This document shows, one piece after another, positions 30,343 through 39,143 of a stretch of 64,000 nt of DNA (positions within the stretch are counted from its first letter, which is position 1; each line of letters opens with the position of its first letter). The DNA comes from Campylobacter concisus (GTDB lineage: Bacteria > Campylobacterota > Campylobacteria > Campylobacterales > Campylobacteraceae). Location: contig NZ_CP060705.1 of NCBI RefSeq assembly GCF_003048835.2, positions 1,736,001 to 1,800,000 of the forward strand. The letters are read 5' to 3'. The notes beneath the pieces were generated by a model. The model did no database searches. It was not told the DNA's origin and worked only from the letters and a program-made list of their open reading frames with translations. Both the position numbers and the translations under genes were made by a program.

Positions 30343-30462
30343 TTTTTAAATTTAAAGACCATTGTTTAAATTTGCAACCTTCGTTTTTGAAATTTTACTA
30401 GCTAACTGCGCCTTAAAATCAAAAAAATCATTTAAAAAGTAGAAATTTAAAAGAAGTAAAAG

Positions 30463-30560
30463 TGGCGAGAGGATGAGAGAATCGAACTCCCCACCAGACG
30501 GTCAACCGCCCAGTCATCGGGTTTGAAGCCCGTGAGCATCACCAGATTACTTTATCCTCC
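30463..30560 (-). tRNA. selC: tRNA-Sec (anticodon TCA)
   Basis: A 98-base tRNA with an unusually long acceptor/variable arm. It starts GGAGGATA and ends TCATCCTCTCGCCA, the CCA being encoded; the anticodon loop is CTTCAAA with TCA for UGA. The long extra arm and the G-rich acceptor stem are typical of selenocysteine tRNA. No UGA-Sec gene is visible in this window; formate dehydrogenase, the usual Campylobacter selenoprotein, is elsewhere. The gene sits between two plus-strand genes. Confidence 0.95.
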
Positions 30561-30635
30561 GTGAGCGTTATTTTAGCAGATTTAGATAAATTTTAGCCCA
30601 TTTTCTATAAACTTTTTAAAATTACAAAAGGATTT

Positions 30636-31211
30636 ATGATTTCTAAATTTAGCGTTTTTGTATTTTTGGTCTTATTTTTTTGCTCTTGCTCCTCAGTCCT
30701 CACCCCAGCAACAGCGCCACTAAATGTATATGACGCATACTCTATTTCTCGCGATAAGCGCGGTATCTACTCGATCTCGCGTGATAAATTTATCCAAAGC
30801 AAGCTACAAAGCAAAATTTTGTTTTCAAAAGGACTTAGTAACATCGACATCGAGATAGAGGTCTTTTACGGCGATGCCTATCTCATAGGGCTTGTTGATA
30901 GCAAAGAACTTGAAGGTAAGCTAGTTGAGCTTGCCAAAAGCACGGACGGAGTGCGAAAAATTTACACCTATCTTAGGGTAAAAAAGAGCGAGTATCCGTG
31001 CGATAGCCTGAGCATTCTTGCAAATTTAAAGCAAAATCTCTTCAAAGATAGCGTCGTTGAGGGCACAAATGTGCGTGTTAGCATCGTTGGCTGTGACGTT
31101 GTTTTTAGCGGTGTGGTAGATAGCATTGAGCAAGAAAAGCACGCCATTTGGTACGCTAAGCACATTGATGGCGTGGTAGATGTCTATTCGTTTATCAAAG
31201 TTATCAAATAA
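30636..31211 (+). CDS. BON-domain lipoprotein
   Basis: A 191-residue lipoprotein: signal peptide with a Cys cluster (FFCSCSS, one being the lipobox Cys) followed by two BON-type repeats (about 58-110 and 125-190) as in DolP/YraP/OsmY. Each repeat has a hydrophobic VDSKELEGKLVELA or VDSIEQEKHAIWYA turn and ends with VRKIYTYLRV or VVDVYSFIKV. It should sit in the outer membrane's inner leaflet. It converges on the RND gene with only 2 bases between stops. Confidence 0.8.
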   Translation: MISKFSVFVFLVLFFCSCSSVLTPATAPLNVYDAYSISRDKRGIYSISRDKFIQSKLQSKILFSKGLSNIDIEIEVFYGDAYLIGLVDSKELEGKLVELAKSTDGVRKIYTYLRVKKSEYPCDSLSILANLKQNLFKDSVVEGTNVRVSIVGCDVVFSGVVDSIEQEKHAIWYAKHIDGVVDVYSFIKVIK

Positions 31212-31213
31212 AT

Positions 31214-33664
31214 TTATACCTCGCGCTTTTTCACAAAACTAGCAATGAGACTTGGCAAGATGATGAGCGCACCAAGCAGCATAAAGACCATAACAAGATC
31301 AGTTAGCAAACCAAAATAAATAGTCGGTATAAAGTTGCTCGTTATCATCACGCTAAATCCAAGAAAAATGGTAAATGAGGTGTAATACATCGCGTATCCT
31401 ATGCTAGCGTGTGCAGCCTTGATGCTTTCAAAAACGTCCTTTGTAAGCAGCTCCTCTTTGAAGCGGTGGATGTAGTGGATGATATCATCAACGCCGATAC
31501 CTATACTAATGGCGGCAATCGTAATGCTCATCACATCAAGCGGTATGCCAAAAAATCCCATTACGCCAAAGAGCGTGCAAAGCGGGATCAAATTTGAAAC
31601 AATGGCGATGGTTGCTAGCTTGATACTTCTAAAAACAAAGCAAAATATAACAAAAAGTATCGCAACCGTTAGTCCAAATGTATCAACCTGCGAGCTAAGT
31701 AAATTTTGAAGCATGTTGTTGTAAAGTACCATCATACCGGCCACTTCTATGCTCACGTTATCATTTTTGGTAAGCTTGGCAAGCCCAGCTCTAAGCTCTT
31801 TTAAAAACTCATTTCGCCTAAGCTCAGAGTCGCTATCGATGATCCTTAAACTAAATCTAAGCTCGTTGTTTTCGACGCTCACGTAAGGACTTAACAAGAT
31901 GTTTTTATACTCAAGTGGTAGCTTCTCATACATCGCTGCAAGTAAAAAGTCATCGCTAACGCCGTTATTTAGCTCTTTTATCGCCTTTATGAGCGTTGCA
32001 AGAGAGCTTACGTTGCCTACAAATTTTTGCTGCGTCAAATGGTCGTGAATTTTCTCTGCGATCCTTGTGTGGTAGCTGTTAAACCAGTATTTTGCGCTCT
32101 TTGCGTCGTTTTCAAACTCACTTTCAAAGTCATCTTTTTCATCGCTTTTTTCTTGTTTTGGCTCGCTCTCTTTAAATTTCACTATCACATCAACTGGGAT
32201 CGTGCCACCAAGCTTTGTGTCGATGACTTGCATACCTTGGCGGATCTGCGTACTCTCTTTAAAGTAGCCAATGAAGCTATTTTCAACCTTTATCTTGCTA
32301 ATGCCATAGACGCCAAAGCAGACGACTAGCACGCAAACTGCGTAGATGATCTTTCTTGAGTTTAGGGCTAAATTTGCGCAGTATTTTGTAAATTTAAAGC
32401 TATTTTCAAATGTCCTAACAGGGGCGAGCTTTTTTAAATTTGCATTTACCGAGCCAAATAGCAAAAATGCAAGCACTAGTGAAACGCTAATGCCTGCACT
32501 CATCATGATACCAAGCATGATAACTGGCTTTATATCGGCACTCATTAATGAACTAAAGCCAATAACCGTTGTAAATATCGCCCAAAAAGATGGAGAAAAT
32601 TTGTCACGAAGTGTCAGATAGATGAGCTGATTTTGGCTGTATTTTGGATGTTTTGCATAAAATTCTCGGTAGCTTACGACTAGGTGGATGACTGTTGAGA
32701 TGGTGATGATGAGCTGAAGTGCGATGTAGTTTGAGCTAATGACCGTCACTTCCCAGCCAAACATACCAAAAATTCCAGTCGTAAAAATGGCACTCACTGC
32801 GCAGATAAACATCGGTAAGACGATCCATCTTGGCTGCCTAAAAAATAGCCACAAACTAAAGCTAAGAAGCGCTAGAACACTTAGGCCATAAACCAAAAGA
32901 TCGCTCTTTATAAAACCTATCATATCATCAGCGATCATATTTGCGCCGCCTAAAAAGAGCTCATCGTTTGCGTTAAATTTAGCGATAGCTGCCTTTATGG
33001 CTTCAAGGTTTTTGTGATCGCTCTTTCTAAGCTCATCTCGGTAAGCTTTAAACTCAGCCACAAGCGCTTGAAATTTAAGCTTCTCCGCCTGCGTGATAGT
33101 GCCGTTTGACTCTTTTTGGCTAAGTAAATTTCGCTCATTTAAAAGCTCGTTAAATTTCTCATCTTGCTTTAAATTTAGCGCGATCGCCGTGGTTTTTAGA
33201 TCTTTACTTATCAAATTTCCACTATAAATGGGGCTTTTTGCAAACTCAAGCTTTGCTTTTGAAATATTTATATCTTTATCGCTTAGCGTTGGCGTATGCT
33301 CTAAGATGCCTGTCACGCCGCCTTTTACGCTATTTAGAAGCGGCACGTTTAAGATAGAGATGACGCTGCTAACCATATCGTTTTTGGCAAGTTCGTCGCT
33401 TAAATTTTTAATAAGCTCTAAATTTTTAGGTGAAAAAAGATCATCTTTTGGGGTAAAAGCGACCACTAAAAGCCCTGGCGAGTCGTAGCGTTTTGCTATC
33501 TGTCTATAAGCTTTTAGATCTGGGTCATGTTCAAGCAGCAAGGTCTCAGCTGAAGCGTCGATGCTTAGTCTTGTGCTAAGGTAGCCAAAAACTACGCTTA
33601 GAACTAGCACAAGCGAAATAACAAGCTTGTTTTTGGCAATGATAAATTTAAAAATTTGTCGCAT
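31214..33664 (-). CDS. RND/MMPL-superfamily exporter, probably part of lipid transport
   Basis: An 816-residue membrane protein with 12 predicted helices in two halves, each preceded by one helix and a large periplasmic loop, the plan of the MMPL/HpnN class of RND exporters. The first helix is near residues 15-32 and the second block starts near 258; the second periplasmic loop spans about 440-640. It is the third gene of mlaA-mlaC-RND, an arrangement known in C. jejuni, and its start overlaps mlaC. Here the exporter may replace the missing MlaFEDB ABC transporter; that role is inferred. Confidence 0.82.
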   Translation of the reverse strand: MRQIFKFIIAKNKLVISLVLVLSVVFGYLSTRLSIDASAETLLLEHDPDLKAYRQIAKRYDSPGLLVVAFTPKDDLFSPKNLELIKNLSDELAKNDMVSSVISILNVPLLNSVKGGVTGILEHTPTLSDKDINISKAKLEFAKSPIYSGNLISKDLKTTAIALNLKQDEKFNELLNERNLLSQKESNGTITQAEKLKFQALVAEFKAYRDELRKSDHKNLEAIKAAIAKFNANDELFLGGANMIADDMIGFIKSDLLVYGLSVLALLSFSLWLFFRQPRWIVLPMFICAVSAIFTTGIFGMFGWEVTVISSNYIALQLIITISTVIHLVVSYREFYAKHPKYSQNQLIYLTLRDKFSPSFWAIFTTVIGFSSLMSADIKPVIMLGIMMSAGISVSLVLAFLLFGSVNANLKKLAPVRTFENSFKFTKYCANLALNSRKIIYAVCVLVVCFGVYGISKIKVENSFIGYFKESTQIRQGMQVIDTKLGGTIPVDVIVKFKESEPKQEKSDEKDDFESEFENDAKSAKYWFNSYHTRIAEKIHDHLTQQKFVGNVSSLATLIKAIKELNNGVSDDFLLAAMYEKLPLEYKNILLSPYVSVENNELRFSLRIIDSDSELRRNEFLKELRAGLAKLTKNDNVSIEVAGMMVLYNNMLQNLLSSQVDTFGLTVAILFVIFCFVFRSIKLATIAIVSNLIPLCTLFGVMGFFGIPLDVMSITIAAISIGIGVDDIIHYIHRFKEELLTKDVFESIKAAHASIGYAMYYTSFTIFLGFSVMITSNFIPTIYFGLLTDLVMVFMLLGALIILPSLIASFVKKREV

Positions 33665-34266
33665 TAAGGATTAGTTTTATTTTGATCAGGCAAAACCGCT
33701 TCGTTTAGTTTTTGTAAAAGCGTATTAAAATCGCCATTGTTTAGCACGTCGCCAAACTGGCTTCTATAAGTTTGGATGATGCTCACACCAACGATATCAA
33801 GGTCATAAATGAGCCAGCCACGCTCTTTTGCATCGTAAAATTTATAGATAAATTCATAGCTTTTACCATCATTTACTAGCTCAGATGTGACCCAGTATCT
33901 ATTTTTTTGTGGCTCACTCTCTCCAGTGATGTGGATCTGTTGGTCTTTGTAGCCTAAAAGCTTGTCGATGTATGAGCTTTTTAGCTTTTGCTCAAAAGCA
34001 GCGTCAAATTTAGCTTGCTCGTCGGCACTTAGGCTGTTGTAGCGCTTGCCAAGGCTGATCTTTGCCATCTGTTTGTAGTCAAAAAATGGATCAAGCAGAG
34101 CAAATATCTCTTTTGTCTTTGCCTTGTCGTCTAAATTTGCATTTTTTAAAACCTCGATCACCTTTGTTGCCTTTGCCTCTATCTCAGGCTTTATCTGCTC
34201 TTTTGACATAGCAAAAAGGCTAGTTGCTAAAAGTAAAATCGCCGCTATAATTTTAAAAATTTTCAT
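33664..34266 (-). CDS. mlaC: Periplasmic phospholipid carrier MlaC
   Basis: A 200-residue soluble periplasmic protein with a Sec signal peptide (first 18 residues) and the MlaC/Ttg2D fold, seen in DYKQMAKISLGKRYNSLSADEQ. It is expected to carry phospholipid between membranes. The gene starts 2 bases after mlaA and its stop overlaps the RND gene start (TAATG), so all three are coupled. Confidence 0.9.
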   Translation of the reverse strand: MKIFKIIAAILLLATSLFAMSKEQIKPEIEAKATKVIEVLKNANLDDKAKTKEIFALLDPFFDYKQMAKISLGKRYNSLSADEQAKFDAAFEQKLKSSYIDKLLGYKDQQIHITGESEPQKNRYWVTSELVNDGKSYEFIYKFYDAKERGWLIYDLDIVGVSIIQTYRSQFGDVLNNGDFNTLLQKLNEAVLPDQNKTNP

Positions 34267-34268
34267 AC

Positions 34269-34988
34269 TTACTCCTTGATAAGTTTATCGCGTCTTTGCT
34301 CGTAAGCATCGCGTAAAAATGGATATAGATCGATCGCGTCTTTGCGTAGTTTTTCATAAGCGGTTGGATCTTGTGAAAAGCTATTAAATGCTCTATAAGA
34401 TTTGATACCAAGCGATAAAAGCCTAGGATCAACGTAGCTGATAGGATCGGCAAAATAGTCGCCAACTAGGCCTCCAGTATCTCTTAAATTTGATGGTCCG
34501 ATAAGTGGCCAAACGATGTGAAAGCCGCTTCCAAGCCCCCAGTAACCAAGGGTTTGTCCAAAGTCCTCGTTGTGAGCCTTTAGATCATAGTATTTTGCCC
34601 CGTCTGTTAGCCCTGCAAAGCCAATTATCGTATTTGCTAAAAAGCGCAAAGTCTCTTCGCCAGCATTTTGAAATTTAAACTGAAGCAGGTTATTTACAAA
34701 GCGCACTGGAAAAAGGAGGTTGTCAAAGAAATTTGCAACCATCGTTCTAGCTGTGGCTGGCACGACATAAGCGTAGCCTTTTGCTACTGGAGTTAGCATA
34801 TTTATGTAGATAAAGTCATTTACATTTGTCATCACTCTGTTGTAGCCACTAAGCGGGTCAAATACATCTTTTTTTGCTTCAAATTCAACATCAAAGTCAT
34901 CATTTTCATTGCCGTTAGTCGCGTTTATGTCGGCGCTGGCACAGGCTAAAAGCAGGCTACAAAAGATAGCAAGCAAAAATTTCATCAT
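34269..34988 (-). CDS. mlaA: Outer-membrane lipid-asymmetry lipoprotein MlaA (VacJ)
   Basis: A 239-residue lipoprotein with lipobox LLAC, an outer-membrane anchor and the VacJ domain: DPLSGYNRVMTNVNDFIYIN, YDLKAHNEDFGQTLGYWG and the hydrophobic GLGSGFHIVWPLIGPSNLRD strip. It removes misplaced phospholipid from the outer leaflet. Two Met codons begin the frame; the second (34985) has better spacing from its AAGG site. It is the first gene of the mlaA-mlaC-RND set. The short leader has a TATAAAAT-like box. Confidence 0.9.
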   Translation of the reverse strand: MMKFLLAIFCSLLLACASADINATNGNENDDFDVEFEAKKDVFDPLSGYNRVMTNVNDFIYINMLTPVAKGYAYVVPATARTMVANFFDNLLFPVRFVNNLLQFKFQNAGEETLRFLANTIIGFAGLTDGAKYYDLKAHNEDFGQTLGYWGLGSGFHIVWPLIGPSNLRDTGGLVGDYFADPISYVDPRLLSLGIKSYRAFNSFSQDPTAYEKLRKDAIDLYPFLRDAYEQRRDKLIKE

Positions 34989-35141
34989 AAAACCTTAAAA
35001 TTTATTTATAAAATGTGGCTTAGATTTTATCCTCTTGAAACTTTACAAAAAGTTAAAGAAAATTTGTAGTTTTAAGCTTGAGTATTAATATAATTAGATA
35101 TACTTTGTAAATTATTATTATATATTTAGAAGGTTAAAATT

Positions 35142-35924
35142 TTGAAAGCAGATATAAATTTAGAGCTATTTCTAGGCGAAGATACGCAGGTTTTAGCAAA
35201 GCATATAGCGCTACTTAAGGCGATAAAAGAGACAAAAAGTATCACAAAAGCAGCTGAGGTTGTCGGCATATCATACAAAAACGCTTGGGACTGCCTGGAT
35301 ACCATAAATAACAAAAGTAGCAAACCGCTAATCGTAAGGGCTGATGGCAACAAGAAAAATAGCGGCTCAGAGCTTAGCCCATATGCTAAAAAACTGATAA
35401 AAATTTACGACGCCATCCTTGAGACACAAAAGGACTTTTTGCAAAAAATTTGCCAAAAGGTTGATTTTGAAGATGTTGATATCATAAACCTTCAAAGGAT
35501 GAGTATGAATTTAAGCGCCAGAAACCAGCTCTCATGCGAGATCGTTAGTATAAACAGAGGCGCTGTAAATTCTGAGATAGTTGCAAAACTAAGCAATGGC
35601 AACACGCTTGAAGCCACCATAACAGTTGAAAGCGAGAAAAATTTAGGCCTAAAAGTGGGTCAAAAGGTAGTTTTCATCTTTAAAGCGCCCTCTGTCATTC
35701 TCGCAAAAGATCTTGATCTAAAAATAAGCACTAAAAATCAGCTAAAAGGCGAGGTCATCGAGGCAAAAATAGGCGCTGTAAATGCTGAGATCACGCTAAA
35801 ACTAAGCGACGAGCAGACACTCACTGCCATCATCACAAAAGATAGTGCGATGGATATGCAAATAGGCGCTGGCGACACGCTTATAGCCATAGTAAAATCA
35901 TCTCAAATCATAATAGGAGTATAA
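35142..35924 (+). CDS. modE: ModE-type molybdate-responsive regulator
   Basis: A 260-residue protein with a winged helix-turn-helix domain (about 20-90, AIKETKSITKAAEVVGISYK, WDCLDTINNKS) followed by two Mop/TOBE oxyanion-binding domains (about 125-190 and 195-260). Thus it is a full ModE, not a LysR regulator. The start is TTG at 35142 with AAGG upstream. It heads the mod operon and is probably its own repressor when molybdate is bound. The leader at 35080-35130 is very A/T rich with repeated ATTATAT-like words, the likely operator site. Confidence 0.88.
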   Translation: MKADINLELFLGEDTQVLAKHIALLKAIKETKSITKAAEVVGISYKNAWDCLDTINNKSSKPLIVRADGNKKNSGSELSPYAKKLIKIYDAILETQKDFLQKICQKVDFEDVDIINLQRMSMNLSARNQLSCEIVSINRGAVNSEIVAKLSNGNTLEATITVESEKNLGLKVGQKVVFIFKAPSVILAKDLDLKISTKNQLKGEVIEAKIGAVNAEITLKLSDEQTLTAIITKDSAMDMQIGAGDTLIAIVKSSQIIIGV

Positions 35925-36680
35925 ATGAAAAAGGTTTTTAAATTTCTATGTGTGGCAGCACTGCTTGCCGTAAATGCACTTGGCGCAGAGGTAAATGTCT
36001 ATGCCGCAGCAAACACGACCTATGCGTTTCCTGAGCTTATAAAAGAGTTTAACAAGCTTCATCCAGACGCTAAGATCAACCTAACTCTTGGCGCAAGCGG
36101 TGGCCTTGTCACGCAGATACAAAACTCGGCCCCAGCTGATATCTTTATGGCTGCTGATATGGGCTTTGCGCAAAAGGCCTACGACACAGGCTTTGCAGTG
36201 GCTGCGCCAAAAGTTTATGCACAAGGCGCTTTGGCGATCTTTTCTATAAGAGGTGTGGATTTTAAAAAGGGTATCGAAGTGGTTCGCGGCTTAAAAGCGA
36301 TCTCGGTAGCAAACCCAGAAACAGCACCTTACGGCAAGGCTAGCATCGAGGCTCTTAAAAATGCAAAAATTTATGATGAGGTAGAGAAAAACATCGTCTA
36401 TGCTCAAAAAATTTCTGAGACGCTATCTCAGGCACTAAGTGCTTCAGACGTTGGATTTATCGCTGCTAGCGCGCTTTTTAGCGAGAAAATGGCAAATTAT
36501 AAAGAGGGCGTTAACTACATCTTCGTTCCACAAGAGCTCTACACACCGATCGATCAAGGCATCGTGCTTTTAAAACGTGCCGAAAATAACGCTGATGCGA
36601 AGGCATTTTACGACTTTGTCCTAGGCGATAAAGCAAGAGAAATTTTCAAGAAATTTGGCTACAACGTCCCGACTAAATGA
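35925..36680 (+). CDS. modA: Molybdate-binding periplasmic protein
   Basis: A 251-residue binding protein with signal peptide (to about residue 20, VNALGAE) and the mature start VNVYAAANTTYAFPE of ModA-type proteins; the Ser/Asn pocket GASGGLVTQIQNSAPADIFM is typical. It binds molybdate (or tungstate) and delivers it to ModBC. The ATG is the base after the modE stop, so translation is coupled. The next gene overlaps its stop by 4 bases. Confidence 0.92.
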   Translation: MKKVFKFLCVAALLAVNALGAEVNVYAAANTTYAFPELIKEFNKLHPDAKINLTLGASGGLVTQIQNSAPADIFMAADMGFAQKAYDTGFAVAAPKVYAQGALAIFSIRGVDFKKGIEVVRGLKAISVANPETAPYGKASIEALKNAKIYDEVEKNIVYAQKISETLSQALSASDVGFIAASALFSEKMANYKEGVNYIFVPQELYTPIDQGIVLLKRAENNADAKAFYDFVLGDKAREIFKKFGYNVPTK

Positions 36681-37066
36681 TAAGAGCAAAGATCGTTCAA
36701 ATTTCATCCAAAGATGGCGTCAGTTTTTTTGAGCTTGAGTGCCTAAATTTAGGGACAAATTTATATATGCTAGCCTTAAATGAGGCTAGCAAATTTGCTC
36801 TAAATGATGAGGTGAGCTTAAATTTCAAAAGCTCAGACGTCGTTTTATCAAAGGTCAAGCTTCAAGCTAGCTCTCTTGAAAATGAGCTAAAATGCGAGGT
36901 TGCAGGCATAACTCGTGGCGAAATTTTAAGCATAGTTAGCCTAAAGTGCGAGCAGCTTTGCTTTGAGGCGATCATCTCAGATCACGCTCTAAAAGGGCTA
37001 AATTTAGTGATAGGTGAGCAGCTCTTTGCCTATGTTAAATCAACAAGTATCCACATAAGCGCTTAA
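36677..37066 (+). CDS. Small Mop/TOBE-domain molybdate-binding protein
   Basis: A 129-residue cytoplasmic protein made of two Mop/TOBE repeats, the first degenerate and the second clearer (LKCEVAGITRGEILSIVSL, then ISDHALKGLNL). It is probably a molybdate buffer or carrier like molbindin. ModE (two Mop domains) and ModC (C-terminal TOBE-like) add to it, so three proteins of this operon bind the oxyanion. It starts in the 3' end of modA and ends 2 bases before modC. Confidence 0.8.
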   Translation: MIRAKIVQISSKDGVSFFELECLNLGTNLYMLALNEASKFALNDEVSLNFKSSDVVLSKVKLQASSLENELKCEVAGITRGEILSIVSLKCEQLCFEAIISDHALKGLNLVIGEQLFAYVKSTSIHISA

Positions 37067-37068
37067 AA

Positions 37069-37926
37069 ATGATAGAAATTTCTTGTAAAAAAGAGCTAAA
37101 TGGCGGTGGCGGTAAATTTATGCTTGAGGCTGAGCTTGCCTTTGAAAGTGGCGAGTTTGTCGCACTTTATGGAGCAAGTGGCGGAGGCAAGACTACGATA
37201 CTACGGCTCATCGCTGGCTTTGAAGCCCCACAAAGTGGCGCGATAAAGGTCGGAGATAAGATATTTTTTGACAAAAAGACAAATTTAGCCCCGCAAAGGC
37301 GAAATATCGGCTTTTTGTTTCAAGACTACGCCCTTTTTGAAAATATGAACGTCTTTAAAAATTTGCTCTTTGCAAATAATGATGAAAATTTAGCAAATAA
37401 ACTGCTTGAAATTTGCGAGCTAAAGAGCCTAAAAAACGCCAAGATAGGCGAACTTTCAGGTGGTCAAAAGCAGCGCGTGGCACTTGCTCGTGCGGTGATG
37501 AGAAAGCCTGAAATTTTACTGCTTGATGAGCCACTAAGTGCCCTAGATAACGCCATGCGTGAGAAGCTGCAAGACTATTTGCTAGCACTTCATGATGAGT
37601 TTAAGATGAGCGTTATCTTAGTAAGTCACGACATAGCTGAAATTTACAAGCTTTGCAGCAAGGTTTTTGTCCTTGAAAATGGCAAAATTTCAAGGTCTGG
37701 CAGTGCGAGTGAGATATTTTTAAAAAGTGCAGGATCGCAGAAATTTGCATTTAACGCTAAGGTTTTAGAGATCAAAAAGCGTGACGCCATTTTTGTGGCA
37801 AGCGTGCTGATAAACCGCCAAATTTGCGAGGTCGTGCTAAGTAGCGCAGAAGCTAGTGGGCTAAGAGCTGGCGACACGGTGGTGGTTAGCACAAAAGCCT
37901 TTGGCGTAAATTTGGTAAAAGCATGA
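37069..37926 (+). CDS. modC: Molybdate ABC transporter ATPase
   Basis: A 285-residue ABC ATPase. Walker A is GASGGGKTT (about 33-41), the Q-loop is FLFQDYALF, signature LSGGQKQRVALARA near 126, Walker B LLLDEPLSALD, and His switch VSHD. A short C-terminal TOBE-like tail (about 225-285) follows. The 3' end overlaps modB by 4 bases. Confidence 0.93.
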   Translation: MIEISCKKELNGGGGKFMLEAELAFESGEFVALYGASGGGKTTILRLIAGFEAPQSGAIKVGDKIFFDKKTNLAPQRRNIGFLFQDYALFENMNVFKNLLFANNDENLANKLLEICELKSLKNAKIGELSGGQKQRVALARAVMRKPEILLLDEPLSALDNAMREKLQDYLLALHDEFKMSVILVSHDIAEIYKLCSKVFVLENGKISRSGSASEIFLKSAGSQKFAFNAKVLEIKKRDAIFVASVLINRQICEVVLSSAEASGLRAGDTVVVSTKAFGVNLVKA

Positions 37927-38600
37927 TAAGCGAGCTACTATCTATCGACTACGAGCCATTTTGGCTATCTCTAAAACTCTCTTTTATCACGACATTTATC
38001 CTATTTTTCTTCTGCGTAGCGCTGGCATACTTTATGTCGCAAAAGAAATTCTTTGGCAAGGCATTTTTAGAGTCCATCATCTCGCTGCCTTTGGTGTTGC
38101 CACCAAGCGTTCTTGGCTTTTATCTGCTCATTTTTCTCTCGCCATACTCGGCCTTTGGTAAATTTATCGAAGAACTCTTTGGCGTGAGGCTTGTTTTTAA
38201 CTTTACTGGCCTTGTTGTGGCAAGCTGTATCTACTCGCTGCCATTTATGTTTGGGCCCATTTATGCTGGGCTAAATAGCCTAAAAAAGAGCCTTTTTGAG
38301 GCGAGCTACAGCCTTGGTAAAAGCAAACTAACGACCATTTTTAGAGTGATACTGCCAAGTATCAGGTCAAATTTACTAACTGCAATCGTCGTTAGTTTTG
38401 CTCATACGATGGGCGAATTTGGTGTGGTTTTGATGATAGGTGGCAGCGTGGCTGGCGAGAGCAAGGTCGCTAGTATCGCGATATTTGAGGCGGTTGAGAT
38501 GCTTGACTATACCAAGGCTCACATCTATGCACTTTTGATGCTAATAATTAGCTTTTTTGTTCTTTTTATCGTCTATTTCTTAAATTCAAAAAAAGCTTAA
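37923..38600 (+). CDS. modB: Molybdate ABC transporter permease
   Basis: A 225-residue inner-membrane permease of five or six helices with the EAA-type motif EASYSLGKSKLTTIFRVILP near residue 125 that docks on ModC, and the ModB-like GEFGVVLMIGGSVAGESKVA. It differs from the permease piece in the decayed transporter at 7.5 kb (GKVGITLILGGNII). It closes the modE-A-mop-C-B operon. Confidence 0.92.
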   Translation: MISELLSIDYEPFWLSLKLSFITTFILFFFCVALAYFMSQKKFFGKAFLESIISLPLVLPPSVLGFYLLIFLSPYSAFGKFIEELFGVRLVFNFTGLVVASCIYSLPFMFGPIYAGLNSLKKSLFEASYSLGKSKLTTIFRVILPSIRSNLLTAIVVSFAHTMGEFGVVLMIGGSVAGESKVASIAIFEAVEMLDYTKAHIYALLMLIISFFVLFIVYFLNSKKA

Positions 38601-38636
38601 AGATATATAATAGATAAAAATTTTAAAGGATGAAAG

Positions 38637-39134
38637 ATGATAAAAGTGCCTACAAGCATCTATCTAAGGACTTTAGACGGTAAAGAATTTGACTTTTCTG
38701 CCTTTGCAAGGAGCCATGACTGCGTAGTTTTTATCTATCCAAAGATAGGTGAGGATTTTGAACTTTTAAGCGAACAGCTGCAAAAAACTGCGGGCATGAA
38801 AGGCTGCACGAAGCAAGCGATAAACTACAAAAAACTTCTTAAAGAATTTAACGATCTTGGCTTTATGGTAGTAGCTATTGGCTCCCAAGATATCGCGGCT
38901 CAAAAGAAATTTGAAGAAGAGACTGCAACTGGCGTGATGTTTTTAAATGATAGCGAGTTTATGCTAGAGCGCGCGCTTGAGCTTCCGGTATTTGCAGCTT
39001 CAAATGGGCATAAATTTTACTTTCGTCAAACGCTTATCATAAAAGGTGGCAATATAAGGCGCGCATATATCGTTGATGAGCCTGAAAATGACGCTAAAAA
39101 TATGCTAGAAAAATTGCAAAATAAAGAGTACTAG
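38637..39134 (+). CDS. Peroxiredoxin-like protein (AhpC/TSA, Bcp type)
   Basis: A 165-residue thioredoxin-fold protein. The peroxidatic Cys lies in the Bcp-like motif GCTKQ, near residue 58. Between the FIYPK strand and that Cys there is an extra stretch of about 18 residues compared with common Bcp proteins, so this is a variant. It probably reduces peroxides. It starts 36 bases after modB with AAAGGATGAAAG and has no clear second Cys. Confidence 0.75.
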   Translation: MIKVPTSIYLRTLDGKEFDFSAFARSHDCVVFIYPKIGEDFELLSEQLQKTAGMKGCTKQAINYKKLLKEFNDLGFMVVAIGSQDIAAQKKFEEETATGVMFLNDSEFMLERALELPVFAASNGHKFYFRQTLIIKGGNIRRAYIVDEPENDAKNMLEKLQNKEY

Positions 39135-39143
39135 GAGGGTAAA

